Part shown: positions 27,049-39,261 of the stretch, one piece after another | Position numbering within the stretch: the stretch's first letter is position 1 | Layout: each line of letters starts with the position of its first letter | Source: Daphnia pulex | Taxonomy: Eukaryota; Arthropoda; Branchiopoda; Diplostraca; Daphniidae | DNA: 64,000 nt | Reading direction: 5' to 3' | Assembly (NCBI RefSeq): GCF_021134715.1 | Contig: NC_060022.1 | Coordinates: forward strand, 1,927,001-1,991,000 | Position numbers and translations under genes: made by a program | The notes under the pieces: generated by a model | The model's database searches: none | Told to the model about the DNA's origin: nothing | What the model saw: the letters and a program-made list of their open reading frames with translations, nothing else

Positions 27049-27060
27049 CGTGAGCACGTG
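27049..27060 (-). promoter_or_regulatory. NOCT: E-box element CGTGAGCACGTG, copy 1
   Basis: A CACGTG E-box in a 12-bp element lies 705 nt upstream of the nocturnin start codon. The same 12 bp recurs in inverse orientation at 27468-27479. CACGTG is the known binding core of CLOCK/CYCLE bHLH activators, and nocturnin is clock-regulated in several animals. The link to this gene is inference; the transcription start is unknown. Confidence 0.35.
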
Positions 27061-27467
27061 GCCTTCAGGACGGCCGCTGCTGCTGCTTCAGTCAAGGAAA
27101 TGACCTACGGGGTGTACTCAACCTACTGGTGGTAAACAAAGAAACGTACATTTGGGATGTGGAGGGACTACTACTGGAAGGATAACAAAACAACCGTCTG
27201 TTGATTTAGGCAACCCAAAAGAAGAAATAACACAAAGAACCCAACAAAATCTAGGTGAATTGGGAACTTTTTTTTGCAGCCACCGCGGGATGCGGATGTC
27301 GAGGAAGCCACAGACTTTTTGGTGTGGGTGGAGAGAGAGAGAGAGAAAGAGACGTCGTGACTGTGTGAATTTGTCCGACTGTAACCGATGGTTAGACTAA
27401 AACATTTAATACAGCCTTGATCTAGTTGAGTCGCGCGCAAGTCTTTCACTTGTTTCATTCTGACGTG

Positions 27468-27479
27468 CACGTGCTCACG
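27468..27479 (-). promoter_or_regulatory. NOCT: E-box element CACGTGCTCACG, copy 2 (inverted)
   Basis: Exact inverted copy of the 12-bp element at 27049-27060, about 1.1 kb upstream of the nocturnin start codon. The identity extends six bases beyond the CACGTG core, more than a bare E-box would give. Confidence 0.35.
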
Positions 27480-30400
27480 GCGGAATCACGTTACACACAC
27501 ACACAAACGCCCCGGAATCCGCTTAAAAAGTTCGCACACTCTACTGCTTCTGTAATTGATGACGTTGGCAAATTTTTTCTTGGAAACAAAACGAAACAAA
27601 ATACTGGCGAGCTTCTCTTTCATCCGTCAGATTCTGACACCAGCGTGATTGAAACAGTAGAACAACAGGATGGAAGGCCGTTCCACCCAACCGAATCTCA
27701 AACCCTGACCCTACCCGAAAGTATGACTTATCCATCAAATTTGCTGGTGCAACCGGCGGAGTATAGTCTGATTATGAATTTCGACATGCATCTTCCGGTA
27801 ATTAAAGTGACTAGAAACAACAACAACAACAACATGTCCTTGCAAGTCACATCAGCGACTGGTAGCGCAAGCGTTTCGTAACTTTGTTTGTTGCACGTCA
27901 ACAACAATAAATTTGATTGTACTTAAACGTGCCGTCTGATCACGTACAGCAAATTCGGACTCGGAAACCTAAAACAAAAAGTCGATGTTACGTCAAGGAC
28001 TTCAAAAAAAAAAAGGGATTGATTTCAATCGCCACCTGGACGACCTTGAACCTCTCACGCACGAACGTCCAGCAAAGGCGTTCGAGCGTTGTGAAAACCG
28101 GGAAATGACATGGCAAAAAGAAAAATAATAATTAAATATATGATTCGGGAAATTTCAGATTTCTAACACGCGGAAAAAATGTCTGTCTACGCCCGCGTGA
28201 GCCCGGCCTTTGACTCTTTGGAGCTTCCAGGGAGGTCATCCAGGGATTATTTGCACAGGAAAATGGAGAAAAAAATAAATATGGATGGGAAATCCCTTTA
28301 GGAGTTCCGTATGACCAGGAGGCACCACCCACCCAATAGCTGCTATATTATATGCAGTGAAAGGGAAATTTTGAGTCAGACGATCAACAAACTCTTCGAA
28401 TTTCTCATTTTAGTCCCTCAGAAATAATGTGTGAAAATAATAACGAGAATTTGATTAAAGCTTTTGTTTTTCAAAACCGGATCCTCGATGAACATAATAG
28501 AAAACAATCAAATGACGTCAGTCCCATTTCCCGATGTTCATTAAGTGGAGGGACTCACCGCAGAGAGTTGAACAATTCACAATTGTTTTCGAAAGGGATT
28601 TACGTGCAGTCCGTGACCCACTTTAGTTTTCTTCTTTTTTTCGATTTATCCCATCAAAAACTTGTCGTTTATATGCTTCACTTCCGTTTTCTATTTCAGT
28701 CGGCAATAATTTGTTGTTGAACCGGTGCAGCTTTGCTTCATCTTCCTTTGTAAACAAAGCGATAGCGACTGCCGACTCGGGAGTCTGTTTGACCGATACG
28801 AACGCAAAAAAAGAAAATTAAGCGATTCGAACCGGTCATGCGCGTTTTAGCACCTCGGAATTCCCCTCCAACCGACCACCATTTCACCGGCTAATCAAGC
28901 GTTCAAATGTCGCGCTCTCGACAAAATCGATTCAGGCCGCCTGCCAGTTGCCCGCCAGTTAATTCAATCGTTAAAACGTGCTTTGTGGGAACGCTACTGA
29001 CCCGAATTCGCCTAATCACCTCGAACGACGACGAGAGTTTTGTATCGTCAACCTTGACGCGTTAAACACGAAAAAACCGCAACCGCTTTTGATTGTAGCA
29101 GATGCGTGCGCGCACCTTTTTTTCAAATTTTAAACGTTTCGCCAAATTTTCGGTGGATGAAGTCATTCATCATCGAATGAGTCGCTTGAACAAACTTTTG
29201 AGCAACGAATACGAAACAAATCGTTTCTTTCCAGATTGGAGGACGTAATAAATACCCCCCATCACACAAAGTCTTTCATATGAATCGTGACCCACTACGC
29301 GTTTACTTCTCCTCGAATTCTGTTTCATGTGCCAAGGACAGAGTTGATGAAAACCAACAAATGTTGTACCGAAAAACCCAAATAACAGCTTGTATAAAAT
29401 GGGTCTAGCCTTGGCCAGGTATACAGGAGTGGTAGCACACAGGAGTGGTAACATAGGGGAGAGAGAAAAAGAAAAAAAAAGACCCTGTCAGGTAAAAAAA
29501 TGGAATATGGAGAGGAGCTAATTGGCCCACGCTGTCTACGGCACGTTGCTGACCAGTGACGAGCCTATAATATCGTGGCCGCCTGGGCCCCACCAACGTT
29601 CCCGCACGACTGGTCACGGACATTGCTGAGTTGAAAACTTCGTTTTACGGTTGATTTCTGGTGGTGGTATTCTCTTAAAGTAGGCGAATGACTGGCCTCG
29701 AACCCCATTTTCAAATTAGTCACAATACTTGAATAAGGGACCCTTTCAAGATTTAAAAAATGGGAAAGGAGGAAGCGAGGATTTCATTTATCCCAAAGAA
29801 GAAAATGAGGACCCATTAATGATGACAGATTCATTCCGAAAATATTTCTTTGTCAAAACAAAGGGATTCCTTTTTAAAAGCCCAGGTATTAAAGAATCAT
29901 TTTATAAAATATAAAATTAAAACCGAAAAAAAAAAATGCGGTCAAGGGAATCTGAATGCACGTTCACTCTCGGCAGTTTGTTTTTCTTCTGCTGGGGAGA
30001 ATTTTTATGACTCTTGGGGTGAGATTCGACAACCAGAACAAAACAAAAAAAAAAAAACTGTTTTAAAGTAACCTTCACGAACGATTTCGTAATGTAGCGT
30101 TACAGGCAGTTAAACGTTAATATCCAGTGCGTGGTATCCTCTCTTTCAAGGTCTTAATCCATGTGTTCTTATTCTAAAATGCAATCTGGATCAAACACAA
30201 ATCGATTGATCAACGCTCAAGCCTCAAAGCAACGATCTTCGAGGTAGATAAGAGAAGGTCGCGACTGAATTCGAACAGGGCGCCGTTATCTTGCAGAGGC
30301 CCACCAGAGCCTCTGACGGAATTGCATTGCAAACTTTGGAAAAAAAACCAACATCAGCCTCCAAATGGCAAAACTCCCATCCATCAAACATTAAAAAATT

Positions 30401-31120
30401 CTAAAACTTAGTGAACGGTACACCACAAAGCACGAAAATTTGGGAAACCTCGTGTTAGTCACGTACAACTCTTTAAAGATAACGATAACAAAATTATAAG
30501 TAACAGTGAAGTAAAAAATGTACTTGCCTTTTGAGCCCTCGAGGCACGTCCTTCCCCCAGATTCTCAATGAATTATGTGAAGCCTTCGATGCATCAACCG
30601 AGTAAATTGACTTGTAGATAAGATGATGTGTAGATGATATAACGATCGATAGGAAGAGTGGATGACTAGTTTTGGTCACTGTGAAAATTTCTAATCGATG
30701 AAAGGAAGACACCGATCAACGAACAACTCTGTAGTGCTGTGGGAACTTCATAGGGTCTGTACGAAATCAGCTGATCGTCAGAGAGAGCCTGTTGACGATA
30801 AGCCCCCCTCGTTCAACTTGTCCTTTATCGTCCGGATGTACTGAGGTATCTTATTTATGTAATAAATTTAGCAATAGACATAGTAGCAGATAATTGTTGG
30901 TTGTAAATAATCTAAGAATTATGTTTCCTATACGGTATCACCTTTTAACTTGAGTTTTTTTTGGTTAAATTCACGCTATTAGACTCGTTTATTCCAGCAG
31001 CTGTCACCCACGGCGTGACTTTCATTTCAAGCTCTTTTCGTTATTGGCTCTCTTTGATTCTGTTACACGCAGTTATTTTGATGAATGTATGAACCGGTAA
31101 CATTTTATTGTTGAGCTTGT

Positions 31121-34100
31121 ATGGAAAATACTCCTTTAAAGACCAACCGCATGCCTTACTTCAATCGATACCAGGCCATGGGTAGACAAGTGAGTAATGT
31201 CACTCAAACCCTTTCGTCAACTCATTTGGTCTGTGTGTCTCTACTTTTCCTTACTCAATTTGCCTGCAGGATCTAGAAGAGTCACAACGGCTAAGGAGAG
31301 ACTCGGATAGTTCAGATAACCCAGAGCATGACTGCATCAGCCTAGATATTCAAAGACATCCTGAGGAAAACAACATGCCTTCTCCTGGTAAATATGACAT
31401 CTGTGATTCAATATTGATATCATTTACACCTTAATTTTGTCGATTTTTTTAAGTTGTGGGAGAAAATGAAGATGTTATCCCTGGTTTGGGGCAATATGAT
31501 GACTTTCAAACCATAGATTGGCAAAGAGATCTTGCCAGGGATCGCATGAGACACAGATATATAGTAAAACACAAGAAGGACTCGGTTTGGGATTTTATCA
31601 AAGCTGCCCACGATGCCTGGTCAGGGTGGATGTGTCTCTTCCTGGTTGGATTGGCTGCTGGTAATCATTTAATTCTATTCTTTTATTTTTCATAATTTTT
31701 AACATTTTTTATTTTAATACAGGAACGGTTGCTAGTATCGTTGATATTGGAACGACGTGGATGACCGATTTGAAATATGGAATCTGTCCTGAAGCTTTTT
31801 GGTTGGACAGAGAACAATGCTGTTGGTCATCCAATCAAACGGCTTTCGGATACGACAACTGCTCACAGGTTTATCGTAACAGAATCGAAAACTTGTTTCG
31901 TTAACTTATGTTTGGTTTTTGCGAATATCTCTAGTGGTTGACGTGGCCCAAACTGGTCGGACTCTCCGATGAAAGTGCTGGTGGTTACATCATCGCCTAT
32001 ATTTCTTACGTCCTTTGGGCATTGTCTTTTGCAGGACTCGCCGCCGTTCTCGTCCGTATGTTTGCTCCATATGCTTCAGGCGGTGCAATTCCTGAGGTTA
32101 GTGATTCAAGTACAAATTTGTAGTCAAATCATTACTATTTAGTCGATTGTACTGTACAGATAAAAACGATCTTGAGTGGCTTTATTATTCGTGGTTTTTT
32201 GGGGAAATGGACCTTGCTTATCAAATCGATCGGCATTATGCTATCGGTAGCAGCCGGCCTTAGTGTCGGTAAAGAAGGACCTATGGTCCATATCACCATT
32301 TGCATAGGTAAATGTCGTTTGTTCTTTAAGCTAACAATCGTTGTCCTCATTTCAAACGTCCGAATATAGGCAACATTCTTTCCTACCTCTTCCCGAAATA
32401 CGGTCGAAATGAAGCCAAGAAGCGAGAAATCTTGTCGGCAGCCGCAGCGTCGGGCGTATCCGTCGCTTTCGGTGCACCAATTGGAGGCGTGCTTTTCAGT
32501 TTGGAAGAAGTATAAATTATTTTGATTTATTTATTCGAATATCTTCTCACCTTGAATTCAAAATATTTTGTGTTCTCCATCTAGGTCAGCTACTATTTTC
32601 CCATGAAAACTCTGTGGCGCTCATTTTTTTGCGCTCTGATTGCCGCTTTCGTAGTCCGCTCTATTGATCCTTACGGCAATGAACATTCCGTCCTGTTTTA
32701 CGTGGAATACAGCAAACCGTGGATCTTTTTCGAGCTGCTTCCATTCATTCTTCTCGGCGCTATCGGAGTGCGTCACGACCCGTCACGTTGGGTTTATCAT
32801 TTGAAGAAATATTTGTAATTGAAAAAATTTGTTTCGTACTTTTTCCAGGGTCTTATTGGAACCTTGTTCATCCGAGCAAACATTTGGTGGTCAAGATATC
32901 GTAAACAGTCACGCATCGGACAGTACCCGGTTACAGAAGTCATCGTCCTGACACTTATTAATGCGGTCATCTCCTACCCCAATCCGTACACCCGTATGAG
33001 TTCCACGAGGCTGATTTACCTCCTTTTCAGTCAATGCGGAGTAGCCAACAACGATTATCTATGGTAAGACTTCAAAGTAGTTTGTATCTTATTTGCGGCT
33101 TGGTAACCCTATTCGGAAAAAAAAACAACAACCCTGTTTTATAATAGTGATTACAATCGGAATTACACCAACGTTAACGGAGCTATTGAGAGCGCAGCTG
33201 CCGGAACAGGCGTCTACACTGCCCTGGCTCTTCTTTTCCTGGCGTTAGTCTTCAAGATTGTCATGACCATTTTCACGATTGGCATTAAAGTACCCGCCGG
33301 ATTGTACATTCCGTCGCTCTGTATGGGGGCGATCGTGGGACGTATCGTTGGCATAGCAATGGAGCAGTGGGCCTAGTAAGCGAAATTTGATGACTGTTAC
33401 TGTATGAAGAGCACACTAATGATTATTTGACTTGTGCCCACATGATTGCAGCCATTATCCACAGTTTTGGGCCTTCAGGGGTGAATGTTCTACTGGAGAT
33501 GATTGTATAACTCCCGGGTTGTATGCGATGGTGGGAGCGGCTGCTGTTCTTGGTGGAGTTACACGAATGACTGGTATTTTTTATTTACTTCTTAAAATTT
33601 ATTTCCTCTTTGTGTTTTGAATTCCTGGGTGCGGTCAAACACATTCAAATTTTTTATTGTTTTCTTTCTTTCTTTGATTTTTAGTGGCTTTGGTGGTTAT
33701 TATGTTTGAACTCACCGGAGGCGTTAGGTATATCGTCCCGCTGATGGCGGCAGCTATGGCTAGCAAATGGGTGGGCGATGCTTTCGGCAAGGATGGCATT
33801 TATGATGCACACATAGCTTTAAATGGATATCCATTTCTGGACAACAAAGAAGAGTTTGATTGTACCACCATCGCAGCCGACGTGATGCAGCCTCGGTATT
33901 ACACACACACACACGTCAATCACTTTTTTTCTTTAATGTACTCACTGATTTGTTTCTTTGGCGGATATTCAATATTCTATAGAGGGAACGCTCCACTGAC
34001 GGTCCTCACTCAAGATTCTATGACACTGAGCGAAGTGGAAAGCATTTTAGAAAATTCCAAACACAATGCCTTTCCAGTCGTTATTTCTCGGGAGTCCCAC

Positions 34101-34608
34101 TTTCTGGTCGGCTGTGTGTTGAGACGAGATCTGATGTTAGCCATAGGTAAATTGATTCTGACCTTTTGATCTTTGGCCTTTTAAGTCTGACGAGGAAAAA
34201 AAAAATTGAAATTGGGTAATTATTTTAGGAAGTGTGCGCCGCAAACAAGACGACATCAGCGATGATTCGCTTGTGATCTTCAACGGTTTTGTGCAAGGAA
34301 ACCCCTCGGCTTCATCGCCCGTAAAATTGCGACGCATTTTGGATCTCGCTCCCATCACCGTTACGGATCATACGCCGATGGAGACAGTCATTGATATGTT
34401 CAGGAAATTGGGACTGAGACATGTTCTAGTAACTCACAATGGGTACGGTTTTTTTTTTTCCCGGTTTAGATTGCTGTCAATATTCTTCATTCAGTTTATT
34501 AAATGAATTATTTTACTTTTCAGGCGACTATTGGGAATCATTACAAAGAAGGATGTCATGCTTCACATGTCACATCACCAGAGGACTATACCTTCCGTTT
34601 TCCATTAA
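31121..34608 (+). CDS. ClC-3/4/5-type chloride/proton exchanger
   Basis: Membrane 2Cl-/H+ exchanger of endosomes and lysosomes, like human CLCN3-5 and fly ClC-c. Fifteen exons (31121-31189, 31270-31387, 31454-31660, 31723-31868, 31935-32096, 32160-32307, 32370-32509, 32585-32767, 32849-33063, 33148-33375, 33452-33573, 33685-33895, 33983-34146, 34229-34442, 34524-34608) join in phase to 803 residues (human ClC-3 about 818). Helix D carries the anion filter as SGGAIPEIK (residues 228-236); GKEGP holds the gating Glu273; the proton-path glutamate is Glu330 in FSLEEVSYYF; the second filter region is [12 protein letters not shown]. Two CBS domains follow, from about residue 660 to the end, with [13 protein letters not shown] and [12 protein letters not shown]. 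The filter Ser of the family is replaced by Gly230. The upstream first exon could differ among isoforms, as in other animals. Confidence 0.94.
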
Positions 34609-37600
34609 AAATTCAGGTTCATCTTTCGTTTAGTTTTGAATGTCTGCTAAAAAATTATATTTTCACTGTGCATGAAATTTCCGTCGATCGTCATCTACGT
34701 GCAATGTTTGTTTGTTGTTTTTTTCTTTGCCGGCCATCCACTCACATTGTGCAAATTCTACAAAAAGGAAAGGTTTCTAGTCGACCTTGTTTACATCAAC
34801 TGCTTAAATTCAATGGAAAATTATCTTTTTTTACAATTGGTATAGCGGGGCCGCTTTTCTTGAGCTTTTTCGGCTAAATGAAACTTGCGCGTTTTCTTCG
34901 TCGATGTTACGAGGATGTTTGAAATAAAAAATATATATATTATTCAGAAAAATACAGAGTTCTCGGATCGTTCTACCGCTTTTGCCGAAGCCGTGCGTCT
35001 AGAGATTGTGTTTTGTTCTTAGAAGAGAGAAAACAACAGGTAGTTTTCATCCGGCGACTAACCCTTTTTCTTCTGTTTGTTTTCTTAGTTGTTTTGTTAC
35101 TCCTTTGAAGTTGTTTTTCCTGGGCATTAACTTGTCAGTTAAAAGTTGCCGCTTGCCGCGCCAGATGTCGGGGATAAAAGCTCATTCTTATTATTACTGT
35201 TCCGTGGCGGCCAGTTTTTCCCCTCGTTTTTTAACTGTAGGTAAACCTTTACCCGGTTTGCATGATGTGTTATTATTGCGCCTGACGGGTTTCATTGTGA
35301 AAAAAAAGGCTTTATTTAATATCCAATTGAGCGGATGCGACTGCGTCATGCAAGAATTCTGCTGCTCTCCGTCAGCGCAGAGTCCACTTCCTCCGCAAAA
35401 GTTGGTTAATCAAGCATTATAGAATTTTTTGATCTTACGAGTCACGAAATAATTTTTTTTTCTCTTCTTATTGTCCAGTTTAGTTCCTGTCTAATTGTTA
35501 ATCCTTCAATCCGTTTCGGTTACACTGAAGGGTGTGTAATTACACGCCAATTGAAGACATTCTAGCTCTCCCACGACAGTGTTAAGAATGTTTGAAGAGA
35601 GTTCATTAGATGAATGATTAGCTGTGTGTTTATTCAGCTGGGCCCCTGTTTAGTATGCAGTCGGCAGCTATAACCTCTTAGGAGGTGAAAATGTCAGTGA
35701 ACTTGAGCTACCGGTTATTAGCCATCCGCGAGTTTAATTGAAACATTTCCCGCAATCGTGATAAAAGATTCTCATTTGCGCTGACAATCGTAGCCAACTC
35801 AGACAACTTGAATAGCCAAAATGGGAGCAAGGTCGGAATTTGTTTTCCTGTATTCACATATATTCGAAAAGAGACGAAGATGATGACCAGTAAGAAATGA
35901 GAATACAGCCGAAAGACGAGCTCCATACTCCCGACACAACAACAACAACACAGCAGTCATCCAGCAGCATAAAAAAATGTATACATATAAATATAAATAA
36001 AATTGGTATACTGTAGGAAATGAAGGGCTTTGGTCTATCTATTGCTTTGGGGGGTTCCACACCACAGGTAGAGAGACTCTGGCGTTCGGTACATTGACTC
36101 GAGCCTTTGTACGCAAACCTGTACCGGTACCTGTCCTAGCCTCCTGTCTCCTACCCCCTCAAAAGTGGGAAGAAAAAAGAGATAGAAGACCCTAACTCTA
36201 AAGTCTCCTACACTCGGCGTCAGTCTAATTTTCACCGTCGGCCATTGCCTGACGTGTTCAAGATCAATCGGAATTTTTATTTCTACGAAAATTGGACCCA
36301 AATTAGCTAAACACACCACGTACATTTCGTAAGTGTTTGAAGAATTCAGTTCAAGTTATTTAATTACAAGCCAGTTAGAAGTGGATTGGTGAATCGAAAG
36401 GGAGTGTTGAATTTAGATTTTCAAGGGTGTACTTTTGTATACCACAGGTAGGAGCTTCGAATGGTGTGCTGAGGCCCGGCGTTGGCCAGTCAGTTCGTAA
36501 GCCAGGTGGAGGACTAACACCAAGACTGGCTGGCATTTTTGGTATCAAAAAGCTGGAAAAGTGCACAAAACAAGAGTCTCACCAAGAAAAACGAAATCGC
36601 ATGACTCGGTGCCGCCACGTAGTCAAGTGACACTTCAAAACTTGGTGGATCGAGGAGTTAATTTTGTTTTTGTTATTCTTCACTAGTTTGAGGTGAAGTT
36701 TATTTTTTTGTCGAGTGATAATCAGTGCAAATACGAAATTTTTTAAAAACGGCTCAGCACCCGAATAAAACAAAAAAGCTGAAGTGACATTGTTGCCACT
36801 CGAGCATATCGGGCCTTCCTTTCGACTGGATTTCTTTTTTTTTTAACCCATAGGAATTTGTTTTTATACGGTGACTTGCTGCTGGCCAGAGATCAGGTGA
36901 GCATATCGGCCTCATTGTTCCTCTTCTTCTTTCTGTTCAGAAAAAGGAAATCCATCAATTCCATCGTGCGCTTTTTTCCGATGGAAGACGCATACCTGGG
37001 CCCGTTAGAGTAATTATACTTTCCTCGGGGGGTGGATAGTATAATCTGGCTGTCCATGGAACAGATGGGAACGCACGTATTCATTAAGGCCATTTCAAGT
37101 GCAGTTGAGATAACAATATAAATTAGTTGCCGTGTGACGAAACAGCAATCATTTATTTATTGAGTTTCAAAGATTTTGTGTTCGAGTTATCCAGGGCAGG
37201 CTGCTGGATAATTCCGTTGTGTGCGTAGGCTTGTAGACGAAAAAGAGTCCATCAAACTTTCTGGTTATTCCTCTTCTTCTTCTATATACTGGTCTTTTTT
37301 CCTTTTTTCTTACCTGTTGGCTTTTGGATGGCAGGTAGGGTAAAAGAAAAAGAAACCCTCGAGCCAGCCTCTTTTTCTTTTTTGCTATTGCTCTCTAGCC
37401 AACATTCAAGGCCGCCTAGGTCTTGGGAAAAGAAAAAAAGGTAAAATACAAGAAATTAGACGAAGAGGAAGATAACTACCACTGTCTGGAATAAGCAGAG
37501 GAAGACCGACAGACACAAAAAGTTAATGTTTCCCCCCGCGAATCAGTTTTTTTTAGTTTTGATTGCTTCCATCAATTGAACGAAATCACGGAGTCAAGCG

Positions 37601-39261
37601 GATTTTGTTTTTTTGTTAGGTCACGATGTCATGCAACTTTGAAATTGAAACAAAAGAAACTAAACATTTAACCACGAATCGATTCTATTTTTTCCATATT
37701 AAGAAAAGTCAAAACCAGTCGGATCAGCCGGCTCAACAACCGTAGATTTTTCTTGGTTTTCGTGATTTCTCTCACACAGCCGGCGTTCGCTACGCGGTTC
37801 ATTCAGTAGGCCCACACCGAAACGGAAGCGTCAGCTTGACCACGCTTTCGTTTTTTTCCAGACATATTATTTTTACTACCTGGGCTATTCTCTCACAGCG
37901 CGCAGTAAAATGTATTGAAGCGGAAAAGAATCCTGACTAGAAAAAATTCAAATCAAGAATCTTCCATTTTTCTTCTTCTGGGTTCTCTCTGATTACCTCA
38001 TAATTAAATGTCGTCATCCACCTTCGCTTCCAAGAATTCGTAACACTGCCGTGAATCTGTTCGAAATCAAATGTCGGTGCGATCTAGTTCGATTTTTCAT
38101 GTGTCAATGCGATTGCCATACAGGATTGTCGGGTCATTTCCTTGTTATTCTGGTTTTTTTCTACGATGACTCGCCAACATGTTTGTGTGTCTTTGCAGTG
38201 GACGTATAAGGTAATATGTGGACAACTAGACATAGAATTTTGTTTTATTCTAAGGGAATAACTGGGTGAGATCGGTCGTAACGGACTTGGTCGAGGTCTA
38301 GAATCAGATAAAAAAAAAACTATTCCCGTTTTCTTTTTTCGTGTATTCTTGTTTTGCTTTTTTTCTTCTTCTCCTTCATTTTTCTTCTTTTTTAAATTCA
38401 TTTATTTCCACGGAGAGTTGTCTGCTGCATTGATGTTAACGGATTGCTCGTCAGAAAAAAGCCACAAGAGTCACAAGCCTCACCTCAAGTTCTTGTCCAC
38501 TATTAAACACGAAAATCACACGTGGCGTCGTTTCTTTTTTGTTAAAAATAGAAGAAATAACCAAAAAGCCGAGAAATTTGAGAAGGAAATAATTTTATTG
38601 ACATTTAATTAAAAAAGATAATCGATTAAAGCCAAGGGGGGGTCGCTCGGTCACGTGAGTTTAACGATCAAGTGACGATGAGCTCATAAAAGCTCGTGAG
38701 TGTACACCCGGGAAAACAACTAACCAGATTTCTAAAAAAGAAAGAAAAAATGTGAATAAGGAAAGAAGGAAAACACGCACTAAAATTGTGACGAAATGAA
38801 AGAAAAGAAAGAAACCTAACTGGACAGAAACCTTTGTAATGTGTTACTCCCCTCCAGTATTGGACATGAATATAAAGCACCCGGAGAACTCCATTTTCCA
38901 CCTTGAGCTCTGTGGCTGTCAATTGGTTTTTTGTCAACCTGATAATAATAACAAACGTCCTCATTTCCATGCATAATAATAACGTACCAAAATTATTGAT
39001 TTATTGCGTATTTTCTGTCGTTCTTGAGCTGCTGCTGACCGTTGAGAGTTTTTGATGGTGTTATTATTTTTTGTGGTATAGTTTTTTCTTTCTTTCTTTT
39101 TCGGACTGACAGGCGGCGGAAAATAATTGCGTGCTGTGCCGCAGTGGCGGGCAGCGGTGAATAACGGCCCGCGCGGACGACCGACGACGACGGCGGCCTT
39201 GTGTGTGGACTTTTGGACGAATTGCCACGAATCTCCAGGACTTACCAAAAAATATAAGAAA
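34609..39261. other. ClC 3' end and intergenic region before myosin VIIa
   Basis: About 4.6 kb. The first 0.3 kb is the likely ClC 3' untranslated region. I see no supported gene in the rest. The last 150 nt before the myosin start codon are GC-rich with many CG dinucleotides (39120-39210) and probably hold the myosin VIIa start site and 5' untranslated region. Confidence 0.55.
34923..34928 (+). terminator. Polyadenylation signal of the ClC gene
   Basis: AATAAA 315 nt after the stop codon, followed by an AT-rich run. It is the first canonical signal downstream of the gene. Confidence 0.5.

Larger units (their letters stand above)
26345..31120. other. Intergenic region between nocturnin and the ClC gene
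   Basis: About 4.8 kb without a supported coding gene. It should hold the nocturnin promoter near its left side and the ClC promoter or 5' noncoding exons toward the right. A stretch near 28800-29060 is rich in CG dinucleotides and may be a start region. A frame open from 27426 to 27881 followed by AATAAA at 27906 was considered but lacks a good ATG and any family resemblance. Confidence 0.55.

Noticed and set aside
27426..27881. Open frame of about 150 codons followed by AATAAA at 27906
   Set aside because: It opens on TTG, shows no known domain and ends in Asn repeats. Chance frames near 140 codons occur elsewhere in this window.
29681..29720. GGTTCGAGGCC on the - strand, like a tRNA B-box
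   Set aside because: The flanking T-stem does not pair and no A-box or acceptor stem is found at the right distance.
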